A stretch of DNA of 64,000 nt from Octadecabacter antarcticus 307 (GCF_000155675.2 NC_020911.1:1974501-2038500), one strand, 5' to 3'; shown: positions 8,847-18,071, numbered from the stretch's first letter. The notes: generated from the letters alone by a model not told the origin. Numbers and translations are program-made.

Positions 8847-8986
8847 TGCTCACATCAAGACCGCCTTTTTGGCATTTCACAATTTGTGCGAACTCGAGAG
8901 GTCTATCCGACCAATGTATGCTGAACATCGGGAACTTAAGGCGACCACATTTTCGTCTTAGCTAGATGAAATAAATCAGTTCCACT

Positions 8987-9583
8987 CTAAACATCGTTTG
9001 CAGCAATAATCGCGTCTGCGATCTCACCGATACTGCGCTGAGAGTTCTGGGATTTGTCGCGCAGGCGTTTGTACGCAGATTGCTCATCAATGCCTTTAGA
9101 CTCCGACAGTAGCGCTACAGCTTGCTCTATTTTCCGTCGCGCTTTCAGCGTTTCATCGAGCGAGCGGACACGCGTTCGCAGTGTCGCCTCATGGCGCGCA
9201 AGGCCAATCGCTGTCGTCAGTGCAGCAAGGACACCAAAGATACGGATCGGTTTGGACAAGACGCCATGCACGTGCAGCCGTTCTAACGCGTTCAGAATTT
9301 CAGGCGTCTCGAAGGAGATAATCGCGATGCGGGCAATATCGCCTGCATTGGCCATCCAAGACACTGTGTTAGCATCGCGGTTGGGACCCAGAAGGAACAG
9401 CACAACATCCGCGTAATCGGGCAAGGAATCAGGTGCGGGCCAAACCATGTCGACTTGGCAACCGATCCGTTTTAGATGCGCCACAAGTGTAGCACGCTCT
9501 TCATCATCGGGATGTATAACAAGAATACGCATGCGACGCAGCCGCCGCACCAGATCATCCGTTTTGGTTGGAAAGCTGCTCAA
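8987..9583 (-). CDS. amiR: AmiR-like ANTAR antitermination regulator
   Basis: 198 residues. The N-terminal ~125 residues form a pseudo-receiver (RILVIHPDDEERATLVAHLKRIGC...) without a clear phosphoacceptor Asp, then a coiled-coil-like helix (ARHEATLRTRVRSLDETLKARRKIEQAVALL). The C-terminal ANTAR RNA-binding domain is IEQAVALLSESKGIDEQSAYKRLRDKSQNSQRSIGEIADAII. Its start overlaps the amiC stop by 4 bp, as in the Pseudomonas ami operon where AmiC holds AmiR until an amide binds. By analogy it should prevent termination in the leader of this amide operon; the likely leader terminator is at 16930-16972. Confidence 0.88.
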   Translation of the reverse strand: MSSFPTKTDDLVRRLRRMRILVIHPDDEERATLVAHLKRIGCQVDMVWPAPDSLPDYADVVLFLLGPNRDANTVSWMANAGDIARIAIISFETPEILNALERLHVHGVLSKPIRIFGVLAALTTAIGLARHEATLRTRVRSLDETLKARRKIEQAVALLSESKGIDEQSAYKRLRDKSQNSQRSIGEIADAIIAANDV

Positions 9584-10713
9584 CCGGCTACTCGGGTTGT
9601 GATCGAGCGATCATAAGCCACAAGGTAGGGGTCGGGTGCTGCAACTTTCGGGCTATCCCAGACGACATCGAATGTGCCGTCCGTGCGCGAGAGACCAATG
9701 TGGGGGCGTAGCGTAAAATGGTTGGTGTCCATGTCGATAGACAGGTCACCACCCGGTGCTTTGAACACAGAGCCAGATAGGGCTTGCAGGACACTTCTTG
9801 TGTCGACTTTGCCGTTAAGTCTCGCCGCGTTCGCGTAAAAATGAACAAGCGAATAGCCTACTTCGCTATAGACACTTGGGCCTGCATTCACGCCATATTT
9901 CTCTTGAAACGCCGAGACAAACGTAGGGTTCTGTGGCGTTTCAACCGATGCAAAGTACGAGGCGATAGAGATATGGCCGCTTCGCGCACCTCGGCCAACC
10001 TTCATCAATTCGGTTTCGGTCGTCGTCAGCGAGGCAATCGGAACCGATTTCTCACGCAAACCACTTTCCGCGTAGAGATCATATAGCGCCACACTGTCCC
10101 CTCCGACCATCGTCGACAGGACCGCGTTAGTTTGATCAACACCGCATTGCGCAATTGCCGCCCGTATCTCGCCTGTCTCAGCGGAAAAGGGGAGGTAGAC
10201 TTCGGCGACGACGTCACCACCGCTTTCGGACAAGAACTCTTTCACAATCCGATTGATTTCTCGCGCATAAAGCGTGTCTGAGCCGATCAGAGAAATGCTA
10301 CGTCCGTGATGCTCAAACACATACTCAAGAAGGGGTGGCACGATCTGGTTGGGCACAGCGCCCCCATAGATGACGTTTGGAGAATACTCAAAACCCTCGT
10401 AGACAGATGGGTAAAATAACACGCCGTCAAAGCGTTCAATCAACGGCAGAACAGCCTTACGGCTCGTTGATAGACAGCACCCAAAGATCGTTTTGACCCC
10501 ATAGTTGACCAGCAGGTCCGTGGCCATTTCGGCGTATTTTCGGTCGTCGCCTTCGGGGTTCATCAAAATCGGCTCTATCTGCCGTCCACGGATGCCCCCC
10601 CCTTCGTTGATCTCTTCGCAAGCTAACAGAACCCCGTTGATGTGCGCGGTCTCTGTCACGGCCATACTGCCCGTTTGCGAGAATAAAACGCCTACTTTGA
10701 CAGTCTCTTTCAC
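9580..10713 (-). CDS. amiC: AmiC-like cytoplasmic amide sensor
   Basis: 377 residues, a type I periplasmic-binding-protein fold without a signal peptide (starts MKETVKVGVLFSQTGSMAV). Strong resemblance to Pseudomonas AmiC: GCCLSTSRKAVLPLIERFDG, LFYPSVYEGFEYSPNVIYGG, SLTTTETELMKVGRG and a DPYLVAYD end. In the model system AmiC is the ligand-responsive repressor of AmiR. It is the second-last gene of the minus-strand amide operon, 6 bp downstream of the amidase. The binding pocket cannot tell which amide is sensed. Confidence 0.9.
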   Translation of the reverse strand: MKETVKVGVLFSQTGSMAVTETAHINGVLLACEEINEGGGIRGRQIEPILMNPEGDDRKYAEMATDLLVNYGVKTIFGCCLSTSRKAVLPLIERFDGVLFYPSVYEGFEYSPNVIYGGAVPNQIVPPLLEYVFEHHGRSISLIGSDTLYAREINRIVKEFLSESGGDVVAEVYLPFSAETGEIRAAIAQCGVDQTNAVLSTMVGGDSVALYDLYAESGLREKSVPIASLTTTETELMKVGRGARSGHISIASYFASVETPQNPTFVSAFQEKYGVNAGPSVYSEVGYSLVHFYANAARLNGKVDTRSVLQALSGSVFKAPGGDLSIDMDTNHFTLRPHIGLSRTDGTFDVVWDSPKVAAPDPYLVAYDRSITTRVAG

Positions 10714-10719
10714 GATGTT

Positions 10720-12081
10720 TTATCCCGCCTTTTTTATGTTTTGATCAATAACTTTGGCCGCTGCCAAAAGCTCTTCATCTCCACTCGGTTTACCCATCAA
10801 CATCATTCCAATCGGCAGTCCCGCATGTGATTTCCCAACTGGTATCGTTAGACATGGTAACCCAGCAAGATTTCCGAGCCAACAAAACCATGTCATGCTG
10901 TCTTGAGTTGTCACACGACGGCCACCAAATTCTTGCCAACCATCGCCGTGCTTGGGCGCGGTTACAGGCAGAGTGGGTAGGACTAACACATTCCAATCGG
11001 GCATATCATTCATCAACGCAGGCATCAGCTGTGCGCGAATTTTTTGAGCCACTAACAATTCAGTCGCACCGATTTGCTCTCCCGCTTCAAGATGTGCGCG
11101 CGTGACAGAGCTAAAGCCTGCTGGTTCCTGCGCCATCAAAGCCTGGTGATAAGATGAGGCTTCGCAGTGCAGGATCGCTTCCCATGATGCTAAATACTGA
11201 TCGATATTACTGAGCGAAGCCTGCGTGACGTCAGTTTTGCTACGCAATAGTGCCGTATTGATGGCTTCATCAACGTCTGTGGCTCGCTCAAGCCCCGGCC
11301 CAGATAAGTTCAGCACTTTGATCGTGTTTGGCGCAGGCGCCTCGTTGAATGTGCCCGCCCCAGACGTGGAGTGATCCGCTGGATCAGCCCCAAGAACATA
11401 AGGCAACAAATGCACAATATCTTGCAACGATGTGGCCATTGGCCCCGGGGCATCTAATGACCAACTCAGCGGCAGAACACCATGGCGAGACGCACGGCCA
11501 TAGCTGGGCTTGAACCCATAAATACCACAGGCAGAAGATGGGATGCGGATTGAGCCGCCTGTATCACTGCCGAAGGCAGCTGAAACGATGCCACCCGCGA
11601 CTGCCGCACCTGATCCTCCGCTGCTGCCACCGGTGATATGATCGATGTTGTGCGGGTTACGCGTTGGGCCGATGTTGGACGTCGTATTGGTTGCGCCGAA
11701 TGCCCATTCGTGCATATTGGTCTTCCCAAAAATCACCGCACCTGCCGCACGCAAGTTTGCAACAATCGTGGCGTCCTGACCCGTGGGTTCTAACGGTTTG
11801 GCATTCGAACAAGCCGTCGTTGGGTAGTCTTTGGTCAGATAGTTGTCCTTTATCGCGATGGGGATGCCGTCAATCGGGCTCAACGCCTCACCCCGCGCTC
11901 GCCTCTGGTTTGCCGCTTTGGCCTGTGCCATCACGATGCCTGCATCAAGTGCTGCAAACGCATTCAAGTCGGCGTGTTGCGCCGCGCGCGCAAGGGACTG
12001 TTTTGCCAGGGAGAGCGGCGTCTGCGTCCCCGCGGCCAAAGCGGCAATCATATCCGTCAGGCTCTCATTTCGATGTATCAT
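10720..12081 (-). CDS. Amidase (amidase-signature family)
   Basis: I use ATG 12081 ([11 protein letters not shown]); the longer frame upstream only overlaps neighbouring genes in another frame. 453 residues. The Ser-cisSer-Lys triad is visible: Lys in [10 protein letters not shown], cis-Ser in [14 protein letters not shown] and the nucleophile Ser in [14 protein letters not shown]. It is of the AtzE/AtzF/GatA type. The small AtzG-like gene just upstream overlaps its start by 17 bp, as in AtzE-AtzG pairs that form a two-subunit hydrolase. Together with the Urt-type transporter and AmiC/AmiR, a role in hydrolysing an imported amide (short-chain amide, or a urea/biuret derivative) is likely. The exact substrate is open. 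Confidence 0.9.
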   Translation of the reverse strand: MIHRNESLTDMIAALAAGTQTPLSLAKQSLARAAQHADLNAFAALDAGIVMAQAKAANQRRARGEALSPIDGIPIAIKDNYLTKDYPTTACSNAKPLEPTGQDATIVANLRAAGAVIFGKTNMHEWAFGATNTTSNIGPTRNPHNIDHITGGSSGGSGAAVAGGIVSAAFGSDTGGSIRIPSSACGIYGFKPSYGRASRHGVLPLSWSLDAPGPMATSLQDIVHLLPYVLGADPADHSTSGAGTFNEAPAPNTIKVLNLSGPGLERATDVDEAINTALLRSKTDVTQASLSNIDQYLASWEAILHCEASSYHQALMAQEPAGFSSVTRAHLEAGEQIGATELLVAQKIRAQLMPALMNDMPDWNVLVLPTLPVTAPKHGDGWQEFGGRRVTTQDSMTWFCWLGNLAGLPCLTIPVGKSHAGLPIGMMLMGKPSGDEELLAAAKVIDQNIKKAG

Positions 12082-12214
12082 GATGTACCACCGGCTTAAA
12101 AAGGTGCGCGGGTTCGGAAAACTGGCCGCCTGTAGCGCGAGACAGTCCCGCACGAATACGGCGCAGGGTGGCAGCGATCCGCTTCTGCTGATCCTCGGTG
12201 AGTTTCTCGGCCAT
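12065..12214 (-). CDS. AtzG-like small subunit (DUF4089)
   Basis: 49-residue frame, ATG at 12214: MAEKLTEDQQKRIAATLRRI followed by RAGLSRATGGQFSEPAHLFKP. It resembles the DUF4089/AtzG family, GatC-like small proteins that clamp AtzE-type amidases. It starts 3 bp after the stop of the ATPase gene and overlaps the amidase start by 17 bp, so translation is probably coupled. Recognition rests on size, position and the N-terminal helix pattern. Confidence 0.7.
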   Translation of the reverse strand: MAEKLTEDQQKRIAATLRRIRAGLSRATGGQFSEPAHLFKPVVHHDTSK

Positions 12215-12217
12215 TGC

Positions 12218-12916
12218 CTATACCCCCAACAATTCTTGCTGGAGCGCTTTGTCTGCACGTAAACTATCGCGGTCTGTCTCCATGCGGATCGCACCTTTTT
12301 CCATGACATAAGCGCGATCGGCAATGGACAGGCAGAAATCAAGGTTCTGCTCTGCTACCAAAATCGCTATCTCACGATCCTTATTGATCCGCTTTAAGAC
12401 GCCAGCCATTTCATCAATGATAGATGGCTGGACACCCTCTGTCGGCTCATCAAGCAACAGGATTTTGGGACGAATGGCCAAGGCGCGCGAGAGGGCGAGA
12501 ATCTGTTGTTGACCGCCCGACAGCCCACCGGCCAGGTCGTTTGCCTTCGGTTGCAGCAGTGGGAAGTCTTCCATCATTTCCGCAACCGTTTCTTTCGCAT
12601 CAAACCCGTTTGAAGCAGCAGCCACAGCGATGTTTTCCGTTACTGTCATACGTGGGAATACGAAGCGGCCTTGTGGCACATATCCCAGACCGAGCCGCGC
12701 GCGTTTCGCAGGCGATGGTGGTGCTCTCTCGCCCCCGATCTCAACTGTGCCAGCCTCTGCCTTGATCAGCCCCGTCGCATAGCGCATTAGTGTCGATTTT
12801 CCAACGCCGTTGCGCCCCAGCAGGGCGACCATTTCGCCTGCTTTGACATTGATAGACACGTCTCTAATGATGGTGGTCTTGCCGTAGCCACCCGTGGCCG
12901 CTGTGATTTTAAACAT
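12218..12916 (-). CDS. ABC transporter ATPase, UrtE/LivF type
   Basis: Start ATG 12916 (MFKITAATGGYGKTTI), overlapping the previous gene by 8 bp. 232 residues. Walker A GRNGVGKSTLMR, ABC signature LSGGQQQILALSRAL, Walker B ILLLDEPTEGVQPSII, switch His replaced by the family-typical EQN (LVAEQNLDFCLSIADR). This is the second ATPase of a branched-chain-amino-acid/urea-type (HAAT) importer. Its neighbours (amidase, AmiC/AmiR, no urease genes in view) suggest amide rather than urea uptake. Confidence 0.92.
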   Translation of the reverse strand: MFKITAATGGYGKTTIIRDVSINVKAGEMVALLGRNGVGKSTLMRYATGLIKAEAGTVEIGGERAPPSPAKRARLGLGYVPQGRFVFPRMTVTENIAVAAASNGFDAKETVAEMMEDFPLLQPKANDLAGGLSGGQQQILALSRALAIRPKILLLDEPTEGVQPSIIDEMAGVLKRINKDREIAILVAEQNLDFCLSIADRAYVMEKGAIRMETDRDSLRADKALQQELLGV

Positions 12917-14720
12917 GCTCGCCCCGCCCCAGATAAATGTCGAGAACAGCATCGTTCGCGCGCAGTGTTTCAATATCGCCTTCGGCAAACAATTTGCCCT
13001 GGTGAAGGACCGTCACGTGGCCTTCAAGCGTTCTGACAAACTCCATGTCATGCTCAACCACCACGACCGTCGTGTGTTTGGCCAAGGTGCGTACCAGTAA
13101 GGATAACTCGCGGGTTTCCTCATTTGTCATGCCGGCCGCAGGCTCATCCAACAGCACGACACGCGGCGCAAGGCACAGCACCATCCCGATATCGAGCCAT
13201 TGTTGTTGACCATGCGATAGCGCAGACGCCTGAACAGCGCTTTGGCCATCCATACCCAGCATGCCCAAGATACGCGTCGCAACCACATCGGCTGCCCGCC
13301 CGTCTTTGGTGCGCGCGTAGGCCGCGATCCACAGGTTCTGCATGACGGTGTTGTCGCCAAACACCTGCGGTTTTTGGTTTTTGACGCCCATACCTTTGCG
13401 GACACGATCAAAGATAGCCGCCTTGGTGATATCATCGTCGCCCAACAGGATTTTGCCACCTTCAGGCCGGTAGATTCCCACGCAGGTTTTTAAAAACGAA
13501 CTTTTGCCAGCGCCGTTTGGTCCGATCAGCGAATAGGGTTTGCCTGGTGTAAAGTTGCGACTGACTTTGTTGACGGGAATGACACCGCCGAATTGTTTGA
13601 ACGCCTCATCCGTCACAAGGTTCTTGGCAGGGCCGGCTTGTGCTGTTGCCTCTGCCAGGATGGCATCCAACACATCTGTGTCGATCTTGACAGCACCCGC
13701 ATTGCGCGCCGCTTCGTTCGGGTCAGGCAGGTAACGCATCCACAGCTTATTGAGCGCACCAAGAAAGCCGTTTTGCAGGAACAAGACGAGCAAGATCAGG
13801 ATGGCACCGAGGATCAACGTGGTTTGACCACCCGCAGCACCACCGCCAAGCCAGAAGGACAGAGCGCCAATGACGATGGCCCCAAGGAACGGACCTGCAA
13901 GTGTGCCCAGTCCTCCAACCAAGACGTAGATTGGGATCAACAATGCCTCTTGAACAGAAAAGATAGACGGGTTCAGGTAGTTCGCCCAAAGCGCAAACAG
14001 CGCACCCGCGATCCCTGCGATTGCGCCTGAGTAAGCAAAGTTGAGAACTTGGATTTTGCGAATATCATAGCCAAGTAGCTCAGTTTTTTCGATGTCGATA
14101 CGGATGCAATCGACAACCTTGCCAAAGTTGCTGCGCATTAACCAGTGGGTGAAAAAGTATACAGCAGCGCTGACGACAACGACAGTTGCAAACGCCCCAT
14201 TCGGCTTAAGCTTGCCGGCCTCTGCCCCGAACCCCAGAATAATCCCTGGTATGTTGGATAGCCCGTTGTCCCCACCAATTGTTGCTTCGCCAACATCCAG
14301 TTTGAACGTCTGCGTAACAGACCACAAAAGCAGCGTGAAGGTGTAGGACAGGATCGTGCTTTGGAGCTCGCCCATACGCGAATAGAAGATGATGTATCCC
14401 AACGCAGCGGCGATCAAGGCACCAAAGACTGCGGCAGCGGGCAGAGCCCAAACCAAAGTCATGCCAAATGACGGTGCCATGTTGATGGCGATAACTGCGC
14501 CAAAGTATCCGCCCAAGCCGTAAAAGGCCGTTTGCGCGAGACTAAGCAGGCCACCACGCCCCCAGATCACGTCAAGGCTGAGGCCAAGAAGACCAAAAAT
14601 GATCCACGAAGTTGCAACAAAGGCGAGGTAGGGGTCGAGTGAGCCTGAAATAGCTAAGGCGATGAGTGTGGCGAGGATCGGAAATACCAATCCTGACCTT
14701 CGGTGAAGTTTTTCAAACAT
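12909..14720 (-). CDS. Fused ABC permease-ATPase, UrtC-UrtD type
   Basis: 603 residues. Residues 1 to about 330 are a LivM/UrtC-type permease with many hydrophobic segments and the DVIWGRGGLLSLAQTAFYGLGGY signature region. From about 365 to the end is a UrtD/LivG ATPase: Walker A GPNGAGKSSFLKT, signature LSHGQQQWLDIGMVL, Walker B RVVLLDEPAAGMTNEE and switch VVVEHDMEFVR. In most urea and branched-chain amino acid systems these are two genes. There is no internal stop or frameshift, so the fusion looks real. Confidence 0.92.
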   Translation of the reverse strand: MFEKLHRRSGLVFPILATLIALAISGSLDPYLAFVATSWIIFGLLGLSLDVIWGRGGLLSLAQTAFYGLGGYFGAVIAINMAPSFGMTLVWALPAAAVFGALIAAALGYIIFYSRMGELQSTILSYTFTLLLWSVTQTFKLDVGEATIGGDNGLSNIPGIILGFGAEAGKLKPNGAFATVVVVSAAVYFFTHWLMRSNFGKVVDCIRIDIEKTELLGYDIRKIQVLNFAYSGAIAGIAGALFALWANYLNPSIFSVQEALLIPIYVLVGGLGTLAGPFLGAIVIGALSFWLGGGAAGGQTTLILGAILILLVLFLQNGFLGALNKLWMRYLPDPNEAARNAGAVKIDTDVLDAILAEATAQAGPAKNLVTDEAFKQFGGVIPVNKVSRNFTPGKPYSLIGPNGAGKSSFLKTCVGIYRPEGGKILLGDDDITKAAIFDRVRKGMGVKNQKPQVFGDNTVMQNLWIAAYARTKDGRAADVVATRILGMLGMDGQSAVQASALSHGQQQWLDIGMVLCLAPRVVLLDEPAAGMTNEETRELSLLVRTLAKHTTVVVVEHDMEFVRTLEGHVTVLHQGKLFAEGDIETLRANDAVLDIYLGRGEHV

Positions 14721-14732
14721 GCTATGGTGCCT

Positions 14733-15599
14733 TTACAACTTGCGACGCCACTTGGACGAAATACCCCTTGGGTACAGCCACAGCAGCAAAGCAGTTATGA
14801 GGAAGAAGAAAACGTCGCCGATCACAGACGTCATGAAACTGGCGGTAATGGACGCGCCACCGCCAAGCCCGAGGGCAGTCATCGCTGTGCCGGTAATGGC
14901 GACAGGGCCTGCAACCACAACGACCAAGAAGCCCTTCACTGCGAAGAATAGCCCCATTGAGGGGGTCGCGGGAATGATAGGCACCAAAATCGCACCGGCA
15001 AAGCCGGCAAGACCACATCCGATGGCGAATGTCAGCGTATTGACCCGCGAACTGTCTATACCAATGGCCTGCGCCATTTCAGGCTGTTGGATAGAGGCCC
15101 GCGCCTTCATGCCGTAGACGGTCTTGGTCATCAAAAAGTAGGCGAAAATCAGCATTGCAGCGGCCACGCCAATCATCGCGATGGGATAAACCGCAAGGCT
15201 ATAGTCACCGATCTTAAAGTTCCATTGTGGCATCCCGATGCCCGGTGTGACGGTTCCGAACAGCAAAACGGCCATTTGGTTGAACACCATTCCAAGCCCC
15301 CAAGTGGCCAGCATCGTATCAAAGATGCGCCCGTAGAGACGCCGAATAATCAGCAACTCGACAATGGCTCCAATCAACATCGTCATCGCAACGGCAAAGG
15401 GGATAGCCAAGACGAAGGGCAGCCCGATCTGAGTTGCAGTCAGCGCGGAGTACGCCCCGACCATTAGGAATTCACCGTGGGCGAGGTTGATAACACCCAT
15501 CAGCCCGTAAACGACCGCAAGGCCAAGCGTGGCGATCAACAAAATTGACGCGCTAGAAAGCGACGACAGTAAAACCGTCACCAAAAAATCGAGTTCCAT
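14733..15599 (-). CDS. ABC permease, UrtB/LivH type
   Basis: 288 residues, mostly hydrophobic with about eight membrane segments. GLMGVINLAHGEFLMVGAYSA near residues 30-55 is the family's conserved early motif, and GLAGFAGAILVPI occurs later. It lies 12 bp upstream of the UrtC-UrtD fusion and 56 bp downstream of the binding protein gene. It forms the inner-membrane channel with the fused permease. Confidence 0.92.
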   Translation of the reverse strand: MELDFLVTVLLSSLSSASILLIATLGLAVVYGLMGVINLAHGEFLMVGAYSALTATQIGLPFVLAIPFAVAMTMLIGAIVELLIIRRLYGRIFDTMLATWGLGMVFNQMAVLLFGTVTPGIGMPQWNFKIGDYSLAVYPIAMIGVAAAMLIFAYFLMTKTVYGMKARASIQQPEMAQAIGIDSSRVNTLTFAIGCGLAGFAGAILVPIIPATPSMGLFFAVKGFLVVVVAGPVAITGTAMTALGLGGGASITASFMTSVIGDVFFFLITALLLWLYPRGISSKWRRKL

Positions 15600-15655
15600 G
15601 CTTTCCTCCCGAAAGCGGTGCGCCCGTGCAAACAGTAGGGCGCACCATTTTGGTT

Positions 15656-16861
15656 TTAGCCTTCTGGTGTGAAGTGTTCAGCAAGATCGGGATTGGCGAT
15701 CAGATCACACATCTCGTTCTCATACGTTGGCGCTGCGTCTGCAAATGTCTCTACGATATCAAAGCCATTCGCGTTGTTGCCGCGCGCAATGTAGATGTTC
15801 TGACGCAAATGGTGCGATCCAGGTTCAAGCGTGACAGTGCCGTTTGGTGCTTCAAAGCTCAGACCACTTTCAAGAGCTGCGATAACAGCGTCAGTCTCGG
15901 TTGAACCAGCTTGGTTGGCCGCAGCGGCCCACAAATGCACAGCGTTCCAGACATCAACGGCTCCGGCGACGATTGGTGTGTCCGTGCCATATTCAGCTTC
16001 CCATACTGCTTTGAACGCAGTGTTGGCATCGTTTTCAACCGACGGGAAGTACCCCATGGCAGATACAAGTCCCTCGCCAGCTTGTGGGGATACAACAACC
16101 TGCTGATTGCCCGAGCCGTAGTTAGTCGACACAACACCGATGCTGTCTTTCAAGCCAGCCGCAGCGAACTGCTCGAGAAACCCCGTTTGGGCAGCGCCAA
16201 CAGGCAGTGCCACTACAACGTCTGGGTTGGCTGCTTGAATTTTCTGAATGGTCGGAGCGTAGTCCGTCACGGACAGCGCAAGGTAGTCTTCGCCCACCAC
16301 TTCAGCGCCGTACTGTGCAGCGTATTCATGGATCCAATGGCCAGAAATTGTGCCAAAGTTGTAGTCTGGTGCCATAATGTAAATGCGAGGGCCATAGTTT
16401 TCGACAGCCCATTTAATCAAGACGCTCAGTTGTTGGGACGCAGAAGAACCCGTCACAAAAGTCTGTTTGTCACATGCGCCGCCCTCGTAAAGCGAAGAAT
16501 AGAAATAGGGAATGTTTGCTTCGCGGAAAATCGGGCGGATCGCCTCCCGCGAAGAGCTGGTCAAACCAGCAAACATCGCAGAGATACCGTCGCGCAGAAC
16601 TGCTGTTTGTGCAAACTGGGTATACTTTGACAGCTCGGATTGTGCATCATAGCCAACAACAACGACCTCTTCGCCGTTGACGCCGCCAGCTGTGTTCACG
16701 CTGGCAATTGCCAAATCAAGCGCATTGTCCTGCTGGATGCCGTAAATGTTCAAGCCGCCGGTCAAGTCAAAAATTGCGCCAACTTTGACTTCAGCCATTG
16801 CAACAGTCGTTGTCATTGCAAGTGCGGTGGTGACGCTCAGCGCTCCAATTAGATTTTTCAT
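15656..16861 (-). CDS. Amide/urea-type periplasmic binding protein (UrtA-like)
   Basis: 401 residues with a signal peptide (MKNLIGALSVTTALAMTTTV-AMA). Type I binding-protein fold: KVGAIFDLTGGLNIYGIQQDNALDLA, FAGLTSSSREAIRPIFREANIPYFYSSLYEGGACD, then GPRIYIMAPDYNFGTISG. The SSREAIRP and YEGG segments are shared with UrtA/FmdD proteins and with AmiC, consistent with binding a small amide. It is the first gene of the operon and would be the most strongly expressed. Confidence 0.92.
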   Translation of the reverse strand: MKNLIGALSVTTALAMTTTVAMAEVKVGAIFDLTGGLNIYGIQQDNALDLAIASVNTAGGVNGEEVVVVGYDAQSELSKYTQFAQTAVLRDGISAMFAGLTSSSREAIRPIFREANIPYFYSSLYEGGACDKQTFVTGSSASQQLSVLIKWAVENYGPRIYIMAPDYNFGTISGHWIHEYAAQYGAEVVGEDYLALSVTDYAPTIQKIQAANPDVVVALPVGAAQTGFLEQFAAAGLKDSIGVVSTNYGSGNQQVVVSPQAGEGLVSAMGYFPSVENDANTAFKAVWEAEYGTDTPIVAGAVDVWNAVHLWAAAANQAGSTETDAVIAALESGLSFEAPNGTVTLEPGSHHLRQNIYIARGNNANGFDIVETFADAAPTYENEMCDLIANPDLAEHFTPEG

Positions 16862-16929
16862 TAGTTAAGCTCCCTGTTTTGAAACAGACAAGACGTCGAT
16901 CACAACTAGAGGCTTAAGGGATAAGAATC

Positions 16930-16972
16930 AAAAAGCGACCCTTTCGGGCGTCAACGTCCAGCTGTGTCGCTT
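16930..16972 (-). promoter_or_regulatory. Probable leader terminator/attenuator of the amide operon
   Basis: On the minus strand, about 70-110 bp before the binding-protein start, AGCGAC ... GTCGCT can pair around an inner hairpin (CGCCC-GAAA-GGGTCG) and is followed by TTTTT. This is a terminator-like structure inside the leader of an operon that encodes an ANTAR antiterminator. The assignment as the AmiR target is inference. Confidence 0.45.
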
Positions 16973-17003
16973 GGTGATTTTGCGTGCATCGTCGCACACC
17001 CTT

Positions 17004-17033
17004 ATCTAAGACGATGGTGCCACACGTTGTCAA
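17004..17033 (-). promoter_or_regulatory. Candidate sigma-70 promoter of the amide operon
   Basis: Minus strand TTGACA (17033-17028), an 18-bp spacer, and TTAGAT (17009-17004). It lies just upstream of the putative leader terminator, giving a leader of about 130 nt. Confidence 0.4.
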
Positions 17034-17651
17034 GGCGAGATATCGAGACTTTGATAACCGGCTGGATGCAAACAACATTTCACCGGTAAATCCAGTGCAC
17101 GCGCGACGCAGCTTTTGCATTCTTGTACTACTTATAAGTTGTTTGAAATTTCCAAATATAGCCACAGCCTGAATGGCTGGTATGGTGAAGTTCGCTGCAC
17201 TACCAAAAGATCGCTACTGCATGTGCGAAGGAATGCTGCGCCAGCACAGGCAAAAAAATAAACGGCGGTTTATCCGCGTAGTAGACCTCAGTGCCCTCCG
17301 CCACAAAGTCCGGTTTCCGCCCTTTGTGGCGGAATTAATCGCGCAAACTTGAAGTGTTTGGGTCCTTCCTGGGCCTTTCCCTCACAGGGGGAATTCGCAC
17401 CCCGTTAGGTACGACAGGCGGGAATTTTCTTAGCTGATCGTTTGGGTTCTTGTTGTTGTTATTGCGCGACCTGACCGGAGTATATCTAACGCTATGCGAC
17501 GAACCCGCCATTAGCTACATACCACGCCAAAGACAAAACCCCTGACACAGCTTCCCTGCCAAAAACGGCACGTTTCAGTTGTTAAAAAGCAAGCTAAAGG
17601 CAATAACCCACATTACACAACCTACAGCCTAAGGTTAAAAAAAGGGGGGAA
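17034..17651. other. Gene-free stretch with one strong inverted repeat
   Basis: No coding frame that I trust. An inverted repeat CCGCCACAAAG / CTTTGTGGCGG occupies 17298-17332 with a 13-nt loop and no T-run, so it is not an obvious terminator. The rest has no recognised feature. Confidence 0.5.
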
Positions 17652-17808
17652 GGCCGCCTGATTGGACTGACCAAGGGCTGCATGAATACCAAAATGCATG
17701 CGATCACAGACACCAGCGGACGCCCTATCCGTTTCTTTATCACAGCAGGGCAAGTCAGTGATTATACTGGCGCTAACGCCTTGATGAATGACCTGCCGGA
17801 GGCGATAA
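17652..17808 (+). pseudogene. IS5 family (IS427-like) transposase fragment
   Basis: About 52 codons resembling the middle of an IS427-group orfB: KGCMNTKMHAITDTSGRPI then FFITAGQVSDYTGANALM. Both ends are missing; the DRGYDADW block expected next is absent. A remnant directly downstream (in the RNA sense) of the CcsR-like array. Confidence 0.7.
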
Positions 17809-17844
17809 GCGTATGGGCCAAGTTCCTGCATCGCCCCTCTAAAC

Positions 17845-18019
17845 CAAAAAACGGTCATGCTCGGGAGGAGGTGAGCATGACCGTTCTTATGTATCCGCGC
17901 CTCGGTGCGTCTCGGGAGGAGAAGAAGCAAGGCGCGTCTTCGCCAACATTGCTCGGGAGGAGGTGAGCGCTGTCAGCGGTATTTTCGGTTCCACCCGGGA
18001 GGAGGTGGGCGGTTCCGAA
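17845..18019 (-). ncRNA. CcsR ('cuckoo') type small-RNA array, four hairpins
   Basis: Four consecutive minus-strand hairpins present CCTCCTCCC or a near variant in the loop. In transcript order: about 18019-17985; 17978-17941 (14-nt arms with a 2-nt internal loop); 17936-17896 (arms CGCGCCT/AGGCGCG, loop TTCTCCTCCCG); 17885-17850 (arms AACGGTCATGCTC/GAGCATGACCGTT). The last is followed by six T (17850-17845) and doubles as a terminator. This is the organisation of the CcsR1-4 RNAs of Rhodobacter, which are co-transcribed with a DUF1127 gene (CcaF1), and a DUF1127 gene lies about 100 bp upstream here. Known CcsR RNAs are stress-induced and affect C1 and pyruvate metabolism; the role here is inferred by homology. 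Confidence 0.85.
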
Positions 18020-18071
18020 ACTGGTGTTTGAAGCATTGCTTCATGAAAGAGGTTGTGTGTTGGCCTTGTCA

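Larger units (their letters stand above)
7579..8961 (+). pseudogene. Small ORF split by IS1595
   Basis: Joining 7579-7679 to 8856-8961, that is, removing the IS1595 copy and one target duplication, restores a continuous frame of 68 codons (MEKRLVQSLIIRNDLEEAK..., across the IS: PSIAHIKTAFLAFHNLCELE). It looks helical and soluble, but I recognise no family. The ATG lies 8 bp from the right end of the IS903-type element, so the true N-terminus may also have been lost to that IS. Confidence 0.5.

Noticed and set aside
12082..12342. N-terminal extension of the amidase to 12342
   Set aside because: The extension overlaps the AtzG-like gene and the ATPase in another frame and does not look like amidase sequence; ATG 12081 fits the family start.
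16914..17165. 83-codon minus-strand frame upstream of the amide operon
   Set aside because: It covers the likely promoter and leader terminator and has no family resemblance.
17298..17332. Strong inverted repeat as a terminator
   Set aside because: The loop is 13 nt with no T-run on either side, and no gene ends nearby.
17845..18019. Regularly spaced GGGAGGAGG repeats on the plus strand as a CRISPR or array of ribosome binding sites
   Set aside because: Only the loop motif is shared; the arms differ and pair with each other, and the minus strand matches the CcsR layout. Spacer-repeat structure of a CRISPR is absent.
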